Shown: positions 30,065 through 38,595 of the stretch, piece by piece
Layout of the letters: every line of letters starts with the position of its first letter
How positions within the stretch are numbered: position 1 is the stretch's first letter
Assembly (NCBI RefSeq): GCF_004137855.1
Contig: NZ_QBKB01000002.1
Location: 1,584,750 to 1,648,749 of the forward strand
DNA: 64,000 nt
Reading direction: 5' to 3'
DNA from: Methanohalophilus profundi
Lineage (GTDB): Archaea > Halobacteriota > Methanosarcinia > Methanosarcinales > Methanosarcinaceae
Notes under the pieces: model-generated
Database searches by the model: none
What the model was told of the DNA's origin: nothing
The model's input: the letters and a program-made list of their open reading frames with translations, nothing else
Translations under genes and position numbers: made by a program

Positions 30065-30781
30065 TTATCCTCCGTTATTCGAGCAATGATCCAGCTGCTC
30101 CTTTGAATCTTTGTCTGCGCGATTCCCAATGTGCTCCAACATTATATCGTATGCTATATTATACGCTTTTTCATATGACTCTTCAAAAGCATCCCATACT
30201 TCTCTCCTGTCCAGTACTTCCCACAGGATCTGTCTCCGAAGTGACTGGTCGGCAATATGCTTTTTCACTTCGGTGCGCAATTCATCCTGTAGATAGGCCA
30301 TTTCCCCGTATTCCGGGGTGATGGTATGCTCAAGCTTTATGCGGGTGTATTTTGAGAGAGCGGGACTGTGTCCCAATGTGGAAATACCTACCGTTACAGG
30401 TCCGCGCTTTATCACCGAAGGGGTTATCACATCCCCTTTAGAATCCACGGAATTCACAAATATATCCATGTCAGAGGCTATCAGGTGTATTTTTAGGTTC
30501 AATTCCTGGTCATTGGTAGCAGGTATGACCAGAAATGCTCCTTCAAGATAACTGCGAATCATATCAGAGGATATTTCCCTTACATTTATCTGCACAATAT
30601 CGATTTTATTGGATTCATAAAGGGCAAGGATCTTTTCGGTAAAATCTTCGCTGATGACGGTCACATTAGCAAAATTGGAAAACAATGTGGCTTTGCGTTG
30701 TCCTACACTACCTCCTCCGAAAATCACTATCTTCCGGGAAGATAAATCAAGAAAAAGCGGCATATATCGGCGATCATACAT
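30065..30781 (-). CDS. Precorrin-2 dehydrogenase / sirohydrochlorin ferrochelatase-like (Met8p/CysG N-domain)
   Basis: 238 residues: an N-terminal Rossmann domain (IVIFGGGSVGQRKA) with NAD-dependent dehydrogenase features, the central VDSKGDVITPSVIKRGPVTVGISTLGHSPALS motif, and a helical C-terminal tail. It oxidises precorrin-2 to sirohydrochlorin and may insert iron, feeding the AhbAB decarboxylase encoded just upstream. It ends two bases before hemA starts, and the hemA ribosome site lies inside this gene. Confidence 0.92.
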   Translation of the reverse strand: MYDRRYMPLFLDLSSRKIVIFGGGSVGQRKATLFSNFANVTVISEDFTEKILALYESNKIDIVQINVREISSDMIRSYLEGAFLVIPATNDQELNLKIHLIASDMDIFVNSVDSKGDVITPSVIKRGPVTVGISTLGHSPALSKYTRIKLEHTITPEYGEMAYLQDELRTEVKKHIADQSLRRQILWEVLDRREVWDAFEESYEKAYNIAYDIMLEHIGNRADKDSKEQLDHCSNNGG

Positions 30782-30804
30782 TCTTGGACCCTCTCATATT
30801 ACAT

Positions 30805-31275
30805 TTACAGCCTTACACCTGTTTTCTTGAACTCATGCTCACTGAACAAAAGACGATAGTCATATATCCCGGTTGCATCTGCAATTTTTCCGGCAATTTC
30901 CTCACAGTCTTTTTTGCTGTAAGAATGGACCATTGTAAAAAGATTGTAGGGCCAATCTGGATATCTGGGTCGCTCGTAACAATGAGTCACTTCGCTAAAA
31001 TTAGACATCACTTTGCCGACGTCTTCCACCCGCTCATCCGGTACATTCCAGATGCACATGGCATTGGCAGTTATGCCGATGGTACGATGGCCTATTGATG
31101 CCCCAAAACGACGTATAATTCCCTTATTTTGCATCTCCTTTAGCCGATCTACAATTTCCTGTTCACTTAGACCCGTTTCCTTTGCTATTTTCTTGAACGG
31201 AGAATGGGTATATTCGATGCCGTGTTGTGTTACTTCCAGGATTTTACGGGAAAGAGGATCAAGTTTATCGGACAT
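30805..31275 (-). CDS. ahbB: Siroheme decarboxylase, beta subunit (Lrp-like)
   Basis: 156 residues: an Lrp/AsnC-like HTH followed by an RAM-like domain with IRRFGASIGHRTIGI and CYERPRYPDWPYNLFTMVH, the segment typical of AhbB. With AhbA it decarboxylates siroheme to 12,18-didecarboxysiroheme in the archaeal haem route. The A/B assignment rests on remembered family patterns and could be swapped. Its start overlaps the restored ahbA stop. Confidence 0.83.
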   Translation of the reverse strand: MSDKLDPLSRKILEVTQHGIEYTHSPFKKIAKETGLSEQEIVDRLKEMQNKGIIRRFGASIGHRTIGITANAMCIWNVPDERVEDVGKVMSNFSEVTHCYERPRYPDWPYNLFTMVHSYSKKDCEEIAGKIADATGIYDYRLLFSEHEFKKTGVRL

Positions 31276-31721
31276 CGAATTTCACTCCTATCTTGAAAAG
31301 ACGTTTTTGTGGGCAGGTCAAGTATAGGGCATCCTGTTTCATCTACAATCTGATTGATTATAGTGTCGAGGCGTTCTCGGTCTGCTGCAGAGATGGTGAA
31401 CCATATATTATACTCCGCCGGGCGCAAATAGTTGTGAGAGACTTCCGGATGTTTATTAATGATTTCTCCAATCTCATGGGTTTGTGAATCCGGGGCTTTC
31501 AGGGCTATGAGGGTACTGGTTCCCCCTATCTTGCGGGTATTTATTACAGGACCAATGCGTCGCAAGGCTCCCTCGTTATTAAGTCTCTCCAGTCTTTTTA
31601 ATAATTCCTCTTCAGGAATTCCTATCCTTTCAGCCAGCACTGCATAGGGATTAACGGAAAGGGGAAATTCAAGCTGGATTTCATTCAATATCCTTTTGTC
31701 CATTTCATCAAGCCGGATCAT
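31265..31721 (-). CDS. ahbA: Siroheme decarboxylase, alpha subunit (one frameshift)
   Basis: Lrp/AsnC-like fold with RRIGPVINTRKIG and VSHNYLRPAEYNIWFT, as in AhbA. Read directly, the frame runs to 31230 with an odd tail (FQDRSEIRCPINLI). Removing one base from the A4 run at 31296-31299 (minus-strand TTTT) gives the expected tail SFKIGVKFDVR and a TAA at 31265, overlapping the ahbB start by 11 bases. First gene of the ahb-hem-pyr run on the minus strand. Confidence 0.83.
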
Positions 31722-31964
31722 GGGGTACTCACAGTTATTCTTGAGAATAGAATAGGTTACGAGATGTAATCATGGATTATAATGTTTTCTTTCAAACTAC
31801 CTGAAATATTTGCAATAATAGTACTTTATATGGCACTCCAGTCCTAATTTATAGATTATAGGTGGAAATTATATTATATACTCAAAACAGTGGCATGAGG
31901 CAATAAAGTACCGAATCGACTATTAAAAATTAAATGGGATATTTCACCCACTTAAAATCTGTTT

Positions 31965-33026
31965 TTATTTTTGTCGGGGATGGTAGATACAATAAGGTTC
32001 TTCTTCCAGATAATCTCCGGTTGCTGCATATGCCCGGGCACGGCACCCGCCGCACACATTCTTGTATTCACATTTGCCGCATTTTCCCTTTAGTAGACTG
32101 AAATCCCTGAGTTCATTGAACAAAGTTGAATTGTTCCATATTTCCCCGAAAGTTTGGTTCCTTATATTTCCAGCTATTGCAGGAAGGTAACCGCAGGGCT
32201 GCACATCCCCGGTACTTGAAACAAAACAAAAGGCAGTACCTCCCAGACACCCCCTGCTCACAGCATCAAAACCATGGGTGTTGATTGAAACTTCCACTCC
32301 TTCTTTTTCCGCACACTGGCGCATAATCCGGAAATAATGGGGCGCACAGGTAGCTTTGAGTTCAAGGGAAGTATGCTTTTTCTGTTCATAGAACCAGCGC
32401 AGTATCCTTTCATACTCTGTCGGAGGTATCTCCTCATTTGCAAGGTTTTCTCCTCTGCCTGTAGGCACAAGCAGGAAAATATGGAGGGCCTCGGCTTTCA
32501 GGGAAGTAGCCATTTTAAGGATACGTGGAATCTCTCCAAGATTTCTTTTGGTTATTGTAGTATTAATCTGAAAATCCATGCCTTCTGCCTTTAGGGCATC
32601 AATTCCATCCATGGCTTTGTCAAAGGCACCTTCAACTCCACGAAATCCATCATGGGTTGCAGCATCTGCCCCATCAAGACTTATGCTGACCCTCTTTATT
32701 CCCGCTTCTTTGAGTTTTCTCACAGTTTCTCTTTCAAGGAGGGTGCCGTTTGTAGCAAGTACCACCCTGAGGCCTTTATTTGTGCCATAGTTGGCAAGCT
32801 CATATACATCAGGGCGAACAAGTGGTTCACCTCCACTGAGAATTAATATCGGGGACCCAAGGGAAGCGACCTGGTCAATGAATGTTTTTGCCTCGGATGT
32901 GTCCAGTTCACCAATAGCTTCTTCGTCGGTGGATGCACCTCTGCAATGCACGCATGAAAGGTTGCATCTGGATGTCAATTCCCAGGCAATTAATCTTGGA
33001 GGGTTGGGTTCTTCTGACATAGTCAT
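31965..33026 (-). CDS. ahbD: Radical SAM haem synthase
   Basis: 353 residues. The N terminus LIAWELTSRCNLSCVHCRG carries the CxxxCxxC 4Fe-4S motif, then GGEPL, and a C-terminal SPASM region with Cys-rich CGKCEYKNVCGGCRARA. Closest to AhbD, which converts Fe-coproporphyrin III propionates to the vinyl groups of haem b. AhbC, the step before, is not seen here. Divergent from the ccmD-like gene across a 140-base gap with a palindrome. Confidence 0.87.
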   Translation of the reverse strand: MTMSEEPNPPRLIAWELTSRCNLSCVHCRGASTDEEAIGELDTSEAKTFIDQVASLGSPILILSGGEPLVRPDVYELANYGTNKGLRVVLATNGTLLERETVRKLKEAGIKRVSISLDGADAATHDGFRGVEGAFDKAMDGIDALKAEGMDFQINTTITKRNLGEIPRILKMATSLKAEALHIFLLVPTGRGENLANEEIPPTEYERILRWFYEQKKHTSLELKATCAPHYFRIMRQCAEKEGVEVSINTHGFDAVSRGCLGGTAFCFVSSTGDVQPCGYLPAIAGNIRNQTFGEIWNNSTLFNELRDFSLLKGKCGKCEYKNVCGGCRARAYAATGDYLEEEPYCIYHPRQK

Positions 33027-33053
33027 ATCACAGCCATTTCAATTTATTTAAAT

Positions 33054-33076
33054 AATGGTATACTGATTGTACCATT
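33054..33076. promoter_or_regulatory. Palindrome between ahbD and ccmD-like gene
   Basis: AATGGTA and TACCATT are perfect 7-bp arms with a nine-base spacer, 28 bases from the ahbD start and about 90 from the ccmD-like start. The position suits an operator shared by haem synthesis and cytochrome c maturation genes. Confidence 0.4.
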
Positions 33077-33166
33077 GATCGAATATATAGAATATTTGCC
33101 AGGACCACATGACACATATAAGAGATAGGTAATCTAATTAATTGTAAATGAGTTGTGGTGCAAAAC

Positions 33167-33286
33167 ATGGACTCACTGAACATAGCATTTTTGATTGTGA
33201 CTATAGCAATAGTTTCATATACAATATTCCTGATTCGAAAACGTTCACAGCTTCTTCGTGAATTTGAAAGGTTAAATCCTGAATGA
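33167..33286 (+). CDS. ccmD: CcmD-like small membrane protein
   Basis: 39 residues starting MDSLNIAFLIVTIAIV: one membrane helix, then a basic, charged tail (IRKRSQLLREFERLNPE). This is the size and topology of CcmD, the haem-exporter small subunit that helps load haem onto CcmE. It lies ten bases before ccmE in the same direction, which is the main support. CcmD proteins share little sequence, so the name rests on size, topology and neighbour. Confidence 0.65.
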   Translation: MDSLNIAFLIVTIAIVSYTIFLIRKRSQLLREFERLNPE

Positions 33287-33296
33287 AGGGAAACTG

Positions 33297-33677
33297 ATGG
33301 ATAAAAAACAAAAACAAATTCTTGCAGTTAGTACAATACTTGCCTTTGCTATCCTGGGCTTATGGGGCATAGATACCGGTCAGACTTATTACATGGTATC
33401 AGAAATTAAGGATAATCCAGATGGTTTTGAAGGGAACGACATCAACACAATGGGTGCCATCAAGCAAGGAACGCTGGATGTAAAACCCGGTAATATAACT
33501 TTCATGCTCCAGGACATAGAGCAACCTGAAAAGTACATTGAAGTTGAATATACCGGTGACCTGCCGCCCAATCTTGAAGAAGGTAAAGAACTGAGTATTG
33601 AAGGAAAAATAGATGGACAGGGCAATCTCAAAGCGGAAAAAATTGTCATGGGTTGCCCTTCCAAATACTCCGAATAA
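33297..33677 (+). CDS. ccmE: CcmE haem chaperone, Cys-type
   Basis: 126 residues: an N-terminal membrane anchor (about 8-26) and an extracytoplasmic OB-fold domain. The haem-binding motif near the C terminus is C120-P-S-K-Y124, the CxxxY form known from archaea and some bacteria, instead of the HxxxY of the classical protein. It carries haem covalently before transfer to apocytochrome c. The other ccm genes are not in this window. Next to the ccmD-like gene and followed by a prenyl synthase 28 bases later. Confidence 0.88.
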   Translation: MDKKQKQILAVSTILAFAILGLWGIDTGQTYYMVSEIKDNPDGFEGNDINTMGAIKQGTLDVKPGNITFMLQDIEQPEKYIEVEYTGDLPPNLEEGKELSIEGKIDGQGNLKAEKIVMGCPSKYSE

Positions 33678-33705
33678 CCTATGGCCATCTCAAAGAGGGT
33701 AATCG

Positions 33706-34583
33706 ATGGATATTGATAAATGGGACGAATATCGGAGTATAAACAAAGCACTAATTGACTTTGTGGAAGAAATTGACAACGGTTCCAATATGAAGAAAGT
33801 AGTTGCCCACATATGTCAATCCGGCGGGAAAAAAACCCGTCCTGTGATCCTCCTCTTGCCATCTCGTATATGTGGCAGTGAAATTGGAAATGCCCTTGAT
33901 GCTGCTCTTTCAATTGAACTTATCCACTCTGCATCCCTTATTCACGATGATTTGCTGGATAGGGGTATATTGAGAAGGGGAGCTAAGACTGCCCATGAAG
34001 TATATGGTACCCCTGCAGCAATGCTTGCGGGAGATTACTTGATATCCAAGTCCATTGAACTAATATCTGCATACGGCAAGGAAGTAGGCATGGAATTCGG
34101 CAGGGCAGGTATGGAAATGGCCGAAGGCGAGGCATGGATGTAGATTTGCTGGAAAAGAACAGCAACAATCTTGCTGAGTATTTCAATTGTATTGAAAAGA
34201 AGACTGCTTCACTTTTTGCTGCCTCGGCAGCGATGGGGGCCTATATTGCAGGAGCAGATGAGGATACAGTTTCTAAATTCAGGCTCTTTGGCAATAAACT
34301 CGGAACTGCCTATCAAATCGTTGATGATATGCTGGAATACACCAGTACGGTAAATAACAAGGAATCAATACACATGTCCCCTTCGCTGGTAGATATATAC
34401 AGGCAGGATATGGCTGATTCAAAAGCAATAGAAAAAACCAGGGAAATTGTTGAACAATTAGTTTCTGAAGCACATGAAATAGTCGATCATTTCCCGCCTT
34501 CCCAATCTCAAAATAGATTACATGAGATTACCAATTATGCCACAAAAGGCCTTTTCCCTGAAGTTGGAACAGGGAAATGCTAA
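33706..34583 (+). CDS. Long-chain prenyl diphosphate synthase (one frameshift)
   Basis: Trans-isoprenyl diphosphate synthase fold. The first Asp-rich motif is HDDLLDRG and the second VDDMLE. The residues four and five before the first motif are Ser and Ala, small side chains that in this family allow chains longer than C20. The frame breaks near 34133; one added base after GAGGC gives GEAMDVDLLEKNSNN and restores one protein of about 292 residues. As read, the first part ends in TAG, which is not a true stop here. In Methanosarcina a geranylfarnesyl (C25) synthase is proposed to serve methanophenazine; the same role is plausible. Confidence 0.85.
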
Positions 34584-34595
34584 AAAGGTGAATTT

Positions 34596-35780
34596 ATGAG
34601 AGTATATGAAAAACCCATGATTAAAGTTGATGCAAATGTGGAAGATGATAAAGTTGTACTCACCAGTGAGGGTCCCCTTTCCACCATTGCAAAACCTATT
34701 CTGAAACGTATTAACCGAATTTTTCAGGAAGAAAAACCCATTACATTTGATGATGAAGAGATCATATTTTCAACCTGGGTCCCCCCAATTCCCAGCAATG
34801 CATTCAACAGGATGATCAGTTCCCAGATTGCCGCCATCATGAAAAAACGTGTGCCTGACCAATTCTCAATAGCTATTACCGATAGGTGCCCGAATAATTG
34901 TATTCACTGCGGAGCTGCGGGTTTCCTTACTGAGGAAGAACTAACTACCGAACAAATCAACATTGCTATCGATCAATCCCTTGATCTTGGTGCTTACCTT
35001 ATTTCTTTCGATGGCGGGGAAACAATGCTTCGAAAGGATCTTCCCGACATGGTGAGAGCAGTGGATAAAGATAGGTGCATTGCAACCTGTTTTACTTCTG
35101 GTTTTGGCCTTACGCCTGACAAAGCTGCGCAGTTGAAAAATGCGGGTATGTATGCCATGAGAATAAGCATCGACAGTCCTTTTGAAAAAGAGCATGACCG
35201 TATTCGTGGCAGGGATGGGGCATACAGGGATGCTATTGCAGGTATTAAGAACACCCTGAAAGCGGACATGCTGGCAGATATGTTTGTAGTAGTGTCACCC
35301 GATAATATCGATGACCTTGAAGATTTTTATGGTCTTGCTGCAGATATGGGCATGCAGGAGATGTCGATTTATGAGATCGTTGCTGTGGGTCGCTGGCTTG
35401 AACATGAGGATGAAGTCATCACTCCAAAGGATGTGAAATCCATGGAACGTTTCCAAAAACGGATGAACAGTGGGGCAGACGGGCCACGTGTTACTTCATT
35501 CCCGTACTTCATGGGTCCGGATATGTTTGGTTGTTTTGCCGGAAGGCGATGGATGCATGCCACACCTGCAGGTGAGGTCATACCATGTGCCTACACGCCC
35601 CTGTCATTTGGAAATATAAAAGAAGAAAGCCTCTCGTTAATATGGGACAATATGGGCAAACACCAGGCATATCGTTCCAATTCCGATTATTGCATGATGA
35701 GAAACCCTGAATTCAGACAAAAATACATCCATACGATACCCAAAGATGAAATATTACCATATAGAGTAAGAAATGAGTGA
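34596..35780 (+). CDS. Radical SAM/SPASM-like protein of unknown function
   Basis: 394 residues. An N-terminal region of about 95 residues precedes the radical SAM core with CxxxCxxC in TDRCPNNCIHCGAAG, then SFDGGETMLRKDLP (a GGE-like motif). A C-terminal region carries more cysteines (MFGCFAGRRWMHATPAGEVIPCAYTPLSFGNI), as in SPASM or twitch proteins. It is not AhbC by its N terminus. It starts 12 bases after the prenyl synthase, implying a joint pathway such as ring modification or ring assembly of a prenylated cofactor. The reaction is unknown. Confidence 0.78.
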   Translation: MRVYEKPMIKVDANVEDDKVVLTSEGPLSTIAKPILKRINRIFQEEKPITFDDEEIIFSTWVPPIPSNAFNRMISSQIAAIMKKRVPDQFSIAITDRCPNNCIHCGAAGFLTEEELTTEQINIAIDQSLDLGAYLISFDGGETMLRKDLPDMVRAVDKDRCIATCFTSGFGLTPDKAAQLKNAGMYAMRISIDSPFEKEHDRIRGRDGAYRDAIAGIKNTLKADMLADMFVVVSPDNIDDLEDFYGLAADMGMQEMSIYEIVAVGRWLEHEDEVITPKDVKSMERFQKRMNSGADGPRVTSFPYFMGPDMFGCFAGRRWMHATPAGEVIPCAYTPLSFGNIKEESLSLIWDNMGKHQAYRSNSDYCMMRNPEFRQKYIHTIPKDEILPYRVRNE

Positions 35781-35858
35781 ATTCTGTATTATATTTCTAA
35801 AAAGTAGTCATGTTTTTCATGAATAATTATTATAATCGGCAGGTTGCGGACCGGCAAT

Positions 35859-35889
35859 AACCGAATGGCTTATATGTAAAGTTGCTTAT
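35859..35889 (+). promoter_or_regulatory. Upstream copy of duplicated promoter for ATP synthase operon
   Basis: ACCGAATGGCTTATATG followed by TAAAGTTGCT. TTATATG is a TATA-box-like element with an upstream purine-rich BRE position. The same block recurs at 35963-35990, 104 bases downstream. Confidence 0.55.
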
Positions 35890-35962
35890 GGGTACCTGCT
35901 GTTAACTTGAACCCCCTATACGAATGATTAAACATTATAATTGTTCAATAGCAATCACCTGA

Positions 35963-35990
35963 AACCGAATAACTTATATGCGAGGTTGCT
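35963..35990 (+). promoter_or_regulatory. Downstream copy of duplicated promoter for ATP synthase operon
   Basis: ACCGAATAACTTATATG followed by CGAGGTTGCT, matching the upstream copy in about 24 of 30 positions. The TATA-like element lies about 70 bases before the ahaH start. Confidence 0.6.
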
Positions 35991-36045
35991 ATAAGGGGCA
36001 TAAAATCACGCTGCTTAATAAATCACAGACGCGATGAGGATTCAC

Positions 36046-36372
36046 ATGGCCAAGGACAAAATCTTATCCGAGATAAAAGAAGCAGAACAAAGTGCTGCCA
36101 AAAAGGTGGAAGCAGGCCTGAAGGAGAAGGAGGACAAAATCGCCAGTGCCCGTGCAGAAGCCAGAGAAATAATTAAAGAGGCAGAATTAGATGCAGAAAA
36201 ATCTGCAAATAATGCGCTTAAATCTGCACAGGAAGACCTCCAGAAAGAGTATGAAGAAAACGTCAGCAAAGGCAAAAAGGATGCAGAAGAGCTGATAAGC
36301 AACGCAGAATCCAATGTCGATAAAGCTGTTGCAATGCTTGTGGAGGAATTCGAGAGGGCGATCTATGCTTAA
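36046..36372 (+). CDS. ahaH: A-type ATP synthase subunit H (peripheral stalk)
   Basis: 108 residues, almost entirely coiled coil rich in Ala, Glu and Lys (AKKVEAGLKEKEDKIASARAEA). It pairs with subunit E in the peripheral stalk. The ATG at 36046 is preferred because TGAGGA lies eight bases before it; 36034 is possible. First gene of the ten-gene aha operon. Confidence 0.9.
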   Translation: MAKDKILSEIKEAEQSAAKKVEAGLKEKEDKIASARAEAREIIKEAELDAEKSANNALKSAQEDLQKEYEENVSKGKKDAEELISNAESNVDKAVAMLVEEFERAIYA

Positions 36373-38299
36373 GCCAAAAAGTATGACACGTGCTGTTATC
36401 GTCGGACACAAAGAAGTCCTGGATGAAACAGTAGACACACTTCATGACATCAATATCTTCCATATTGAAGAATACAACGAAGAAGATTCTACTTTTAAGA
36501 TAGGGAAACCCTTTGAGAATGCAGGGGAAGTTTCCAAAAAACTTGTTCAACTGAGGTCAATTTCTAGTTTCCTTGGTATTAAGCCAAAAGAAGTTCCAAT
36601 ACAGGATACAAAAGTTCTGTGGGCTGAACTCGATGAAAAACTGGCTCGCCTGGAAAATGAACTTGATGAAAAGACCGAAGAAAAGAACAGTTATGAAACA
36701 AGGTTAAAAGAACTGGATTCCCTCCAAAAAGAACTCGAACCCTTTGTTTCAATCCCCATAGACCTTAAAAATTACAGAGGTTACGAGAACCTATCTGTGT
36801 TTGCAGGTACTGTAAAGGGAGATATTAGTTCTGAATTATCTGGAATTACAAATGATTATGAACTCGAATTTGATCCAAATACACTCACCATTGCCCTGTT
36901 TGTCAGGAAGGACAAAGAGGAAATCGTGGCGGAGATGTTGGCTGATTACGAGTTCCGTGAGATTCGTGTTCCCGATGTGGAAGGGACACCTTCAGAGATA
37001 ATCGCTGATGCAGAAAGTGAAAGAAATAGTATCAATGAGAAAATTTCCTCACTTGAAAAGAATATCTCCAACATAAAGGAACGTTATTCTGATTTCATAC
37101 TTGCAAGTGATGAAATCCTGTCCATTGAATCCCAGAAATCCGAAGCACCCCTGAGGATTGCCACATCAGAGCATACTTTTGTAATTGACGGATGGGTTCC
37201 ATCCGATGAGTATAACAAATTGACCCGGACACTTGAATCCTCTACTGGTGGAAGAGTATTTGTTTCCAAGCAGGAAGTTGCAGAAGAGGAAGAAGAGGAA
37301 GTGCCGGTAGAGTATAATAACGCAGGGGTCACAAAGCCTTTCGAAACAATAATGAACCTTTACGCAAGGCCCAAATACAAAGAAATTGATCCAACTGCAT
37401 TGATATTTATCACTTTCCCACTGTTCTATGGAATGATACTTGGAGATATTGGTTATGCTTTAATTCTTCTGGGATTGGCATTTGGAGTTAAGAAATTGGT
37501 TAATTCCGATGCAATAAAACCCCTGATGAATATATTGATATACTGTCAGGTATCGACCTTGATATTTGGTGTCCTTTATGGAGAGTTTCTGGGATTCCCT
37601 CTTGCAAGTCTGCATGGGGCCCATGGAATTGAACCCGGTCTCATTGCCGGATTCGAAACTATAAACCTGTTCCAGTCTCCAATCGGTGGGGAAATGATTA
37701 CATACCCAATACACAGAACACATCTGGTAATGACCCTTATCGTGCTTACTGCTCTCATTGGTGTTGCTCACATAAACCTGGGATATATCCTTGGTTTTAT
37801 CAATGAGAAAAAGAAACACGGCTTCAATGCAGCGATGCTTGAAAAGGGTAGCTGGATCGTGGTAGAGATTGGCATTGTGCTTGCAATTCTCGGATATGTA
37901 GGTTACTTACCAATTGCTGTAGGTGCCGCAATATTCGTGATAGGTTTCATAATGCTGATTAAAGGTGAAGGTATTAAAGGGCCCATTGAGTTACCCAGTT
38001 TGTTGAGTAACTCCCTGTCATACACACGTTTGATAGCTGTGGGCCTTTCATCAATTTATATTGCATCCACTGTGAACCTCATCGCCTTTGAAATGATCTG
38101 GCCACAGGGAGGTATAGCAGCGGTATTTGCAATATTGGTATTCATATTCGGACATGCACTAAATACAGTCTTGAGCATAATCGCCCCCGGACTACATGCT
38201 TTGAGGCTTCAGTATGTCGAATTCTTTACTAAATTCTATGAAGGCGGGGGCAAAGAGTACAGCCCATTTGGATATATAAGAAAATATACGGAGGAATAA
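36365..38299 (+). CDS. ahaI: A-type ATP synthase subunit I/a
   Basis: About 644 residues from the ATG at 36365 (MLKPKSMTRAVIVG), overlapping the ahaH stop. The N-terminal half is soluble and helical, binding the stalks. The C-terminal half from about residue 335 has eight predicted membrane helices including FPLFYGMILGDIGYAL and the Arg-bearing helix in LLSNSLSYTRLIAVGLSS that faces the rotor ring. Carries the ion half-channels. Confidence 0.95.
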   Translation: MLKPKSMTRAVIVGHKEVLDETVDTLHDINIFHIEEYNEEDSTFKIGKPFENAGEVSKKLVQLRSISSFLGIKPKEVPIQDTKVLWAELDEKLARLENELDEKTEEKNSYETRLKELDSLQKELEPFVSIPIDLKNYRGYENLSVFAGTVKGDISSELSGITNDYELEFDPNTLTIALFVRKDKEEIVAEMLADYEFREIRVPDVEGTPSEIIADAESERNSINEKISSLEKNISNIKERYSDFILASDEILSIESQKSEAPLRIATSEHTFVIDGWVPSDEYNKLTRTLESSTGGRVFVSKQEVAEEEEEEVPVEYNNAGVTKPFETIMNLYARPKYKEIDPTALIFITFPLFYGMILGDIGYALILLGLAFGVKKLVNSDAIKPLMNILIYCQVSTLIFGVLYGEFLGFPLASLHGAHGIEPGLIAGFETINLFQSPIGGEMITYPIHRTHLVMTLIVLTALIGVAHINLGYILGFINEKKKHGFNAAMLEKGSWIVVEIGIVLAILGYVGYLPIAVGAAIFVIGFIMLIKGEGIKGPIELPSLLSNSLSYTRLIAVGLSSIYIASTVNLIAFEMIWPQGGIAAVFAILVFIFGHALNTVLSIIAPGLHALRLQYVEFFTKFYEGGGKEYSPFGYIRKYTEE

Positions 38300-38303
38300 T
38301 ATA

Positions 38304-38540
38304 ATGGTAGGAGAAGAAGCAATTACAATGATGGACCCAGCAGGACTTAAAGCAATTGGTGCAGGACTTGCAGTAGGACTTGCCGGACTTGGATCCGGAC
38401 TTGCCGAAAAAGACATCGGTGCCGCTGCAGTAGGCGCAATGGCTGAAAACGAAGCCCTCTTCGGTAAAGGCCTTATTCTTACTGTAATTCCTGAGACCAT
38501 CGTCATTTTCGGACTTGTTGTTGCACTGCTGATAAGCTAA
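38304..38540 (+). CDS. ahaK: A-type ATP synthase rotor subunit K/c
   Basis: 78 residues with two membrane helices, GAGLAVGLAGLGSGLAEK and VIPETIVIFGLVVALLIS. E64 in the PET motif of helix 2 is the likely ion-carrying carboxylate. One hairpin per gene, so no duplication as in some methanogens. Whether it moves Na+ or H+ cannot be fixed from sequence alone. Confidence 0.95.
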   Translation: MVGEEAITMMDPAGLKAIGAGLAVGLAGLGSGLAEKDIGAAAVGAMAENEALFGKGLILTVIPETIVIFGLVVALLIS

Positions 38541-38595
38541 GCGAAGTTTGAGAGCATTCAAAAATGCTCTTAAATTCTTTTTAAGGTGAGAGAGC

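Noticed and set aside
34596-35780. Radical SAM gene as AhbC
   Set aside because: The N-terminal region and the CPNNCIHC motif do not match the AhbC pattern I know, and it is on the opposite strand from the haem genes, next to a prenyl synthase.
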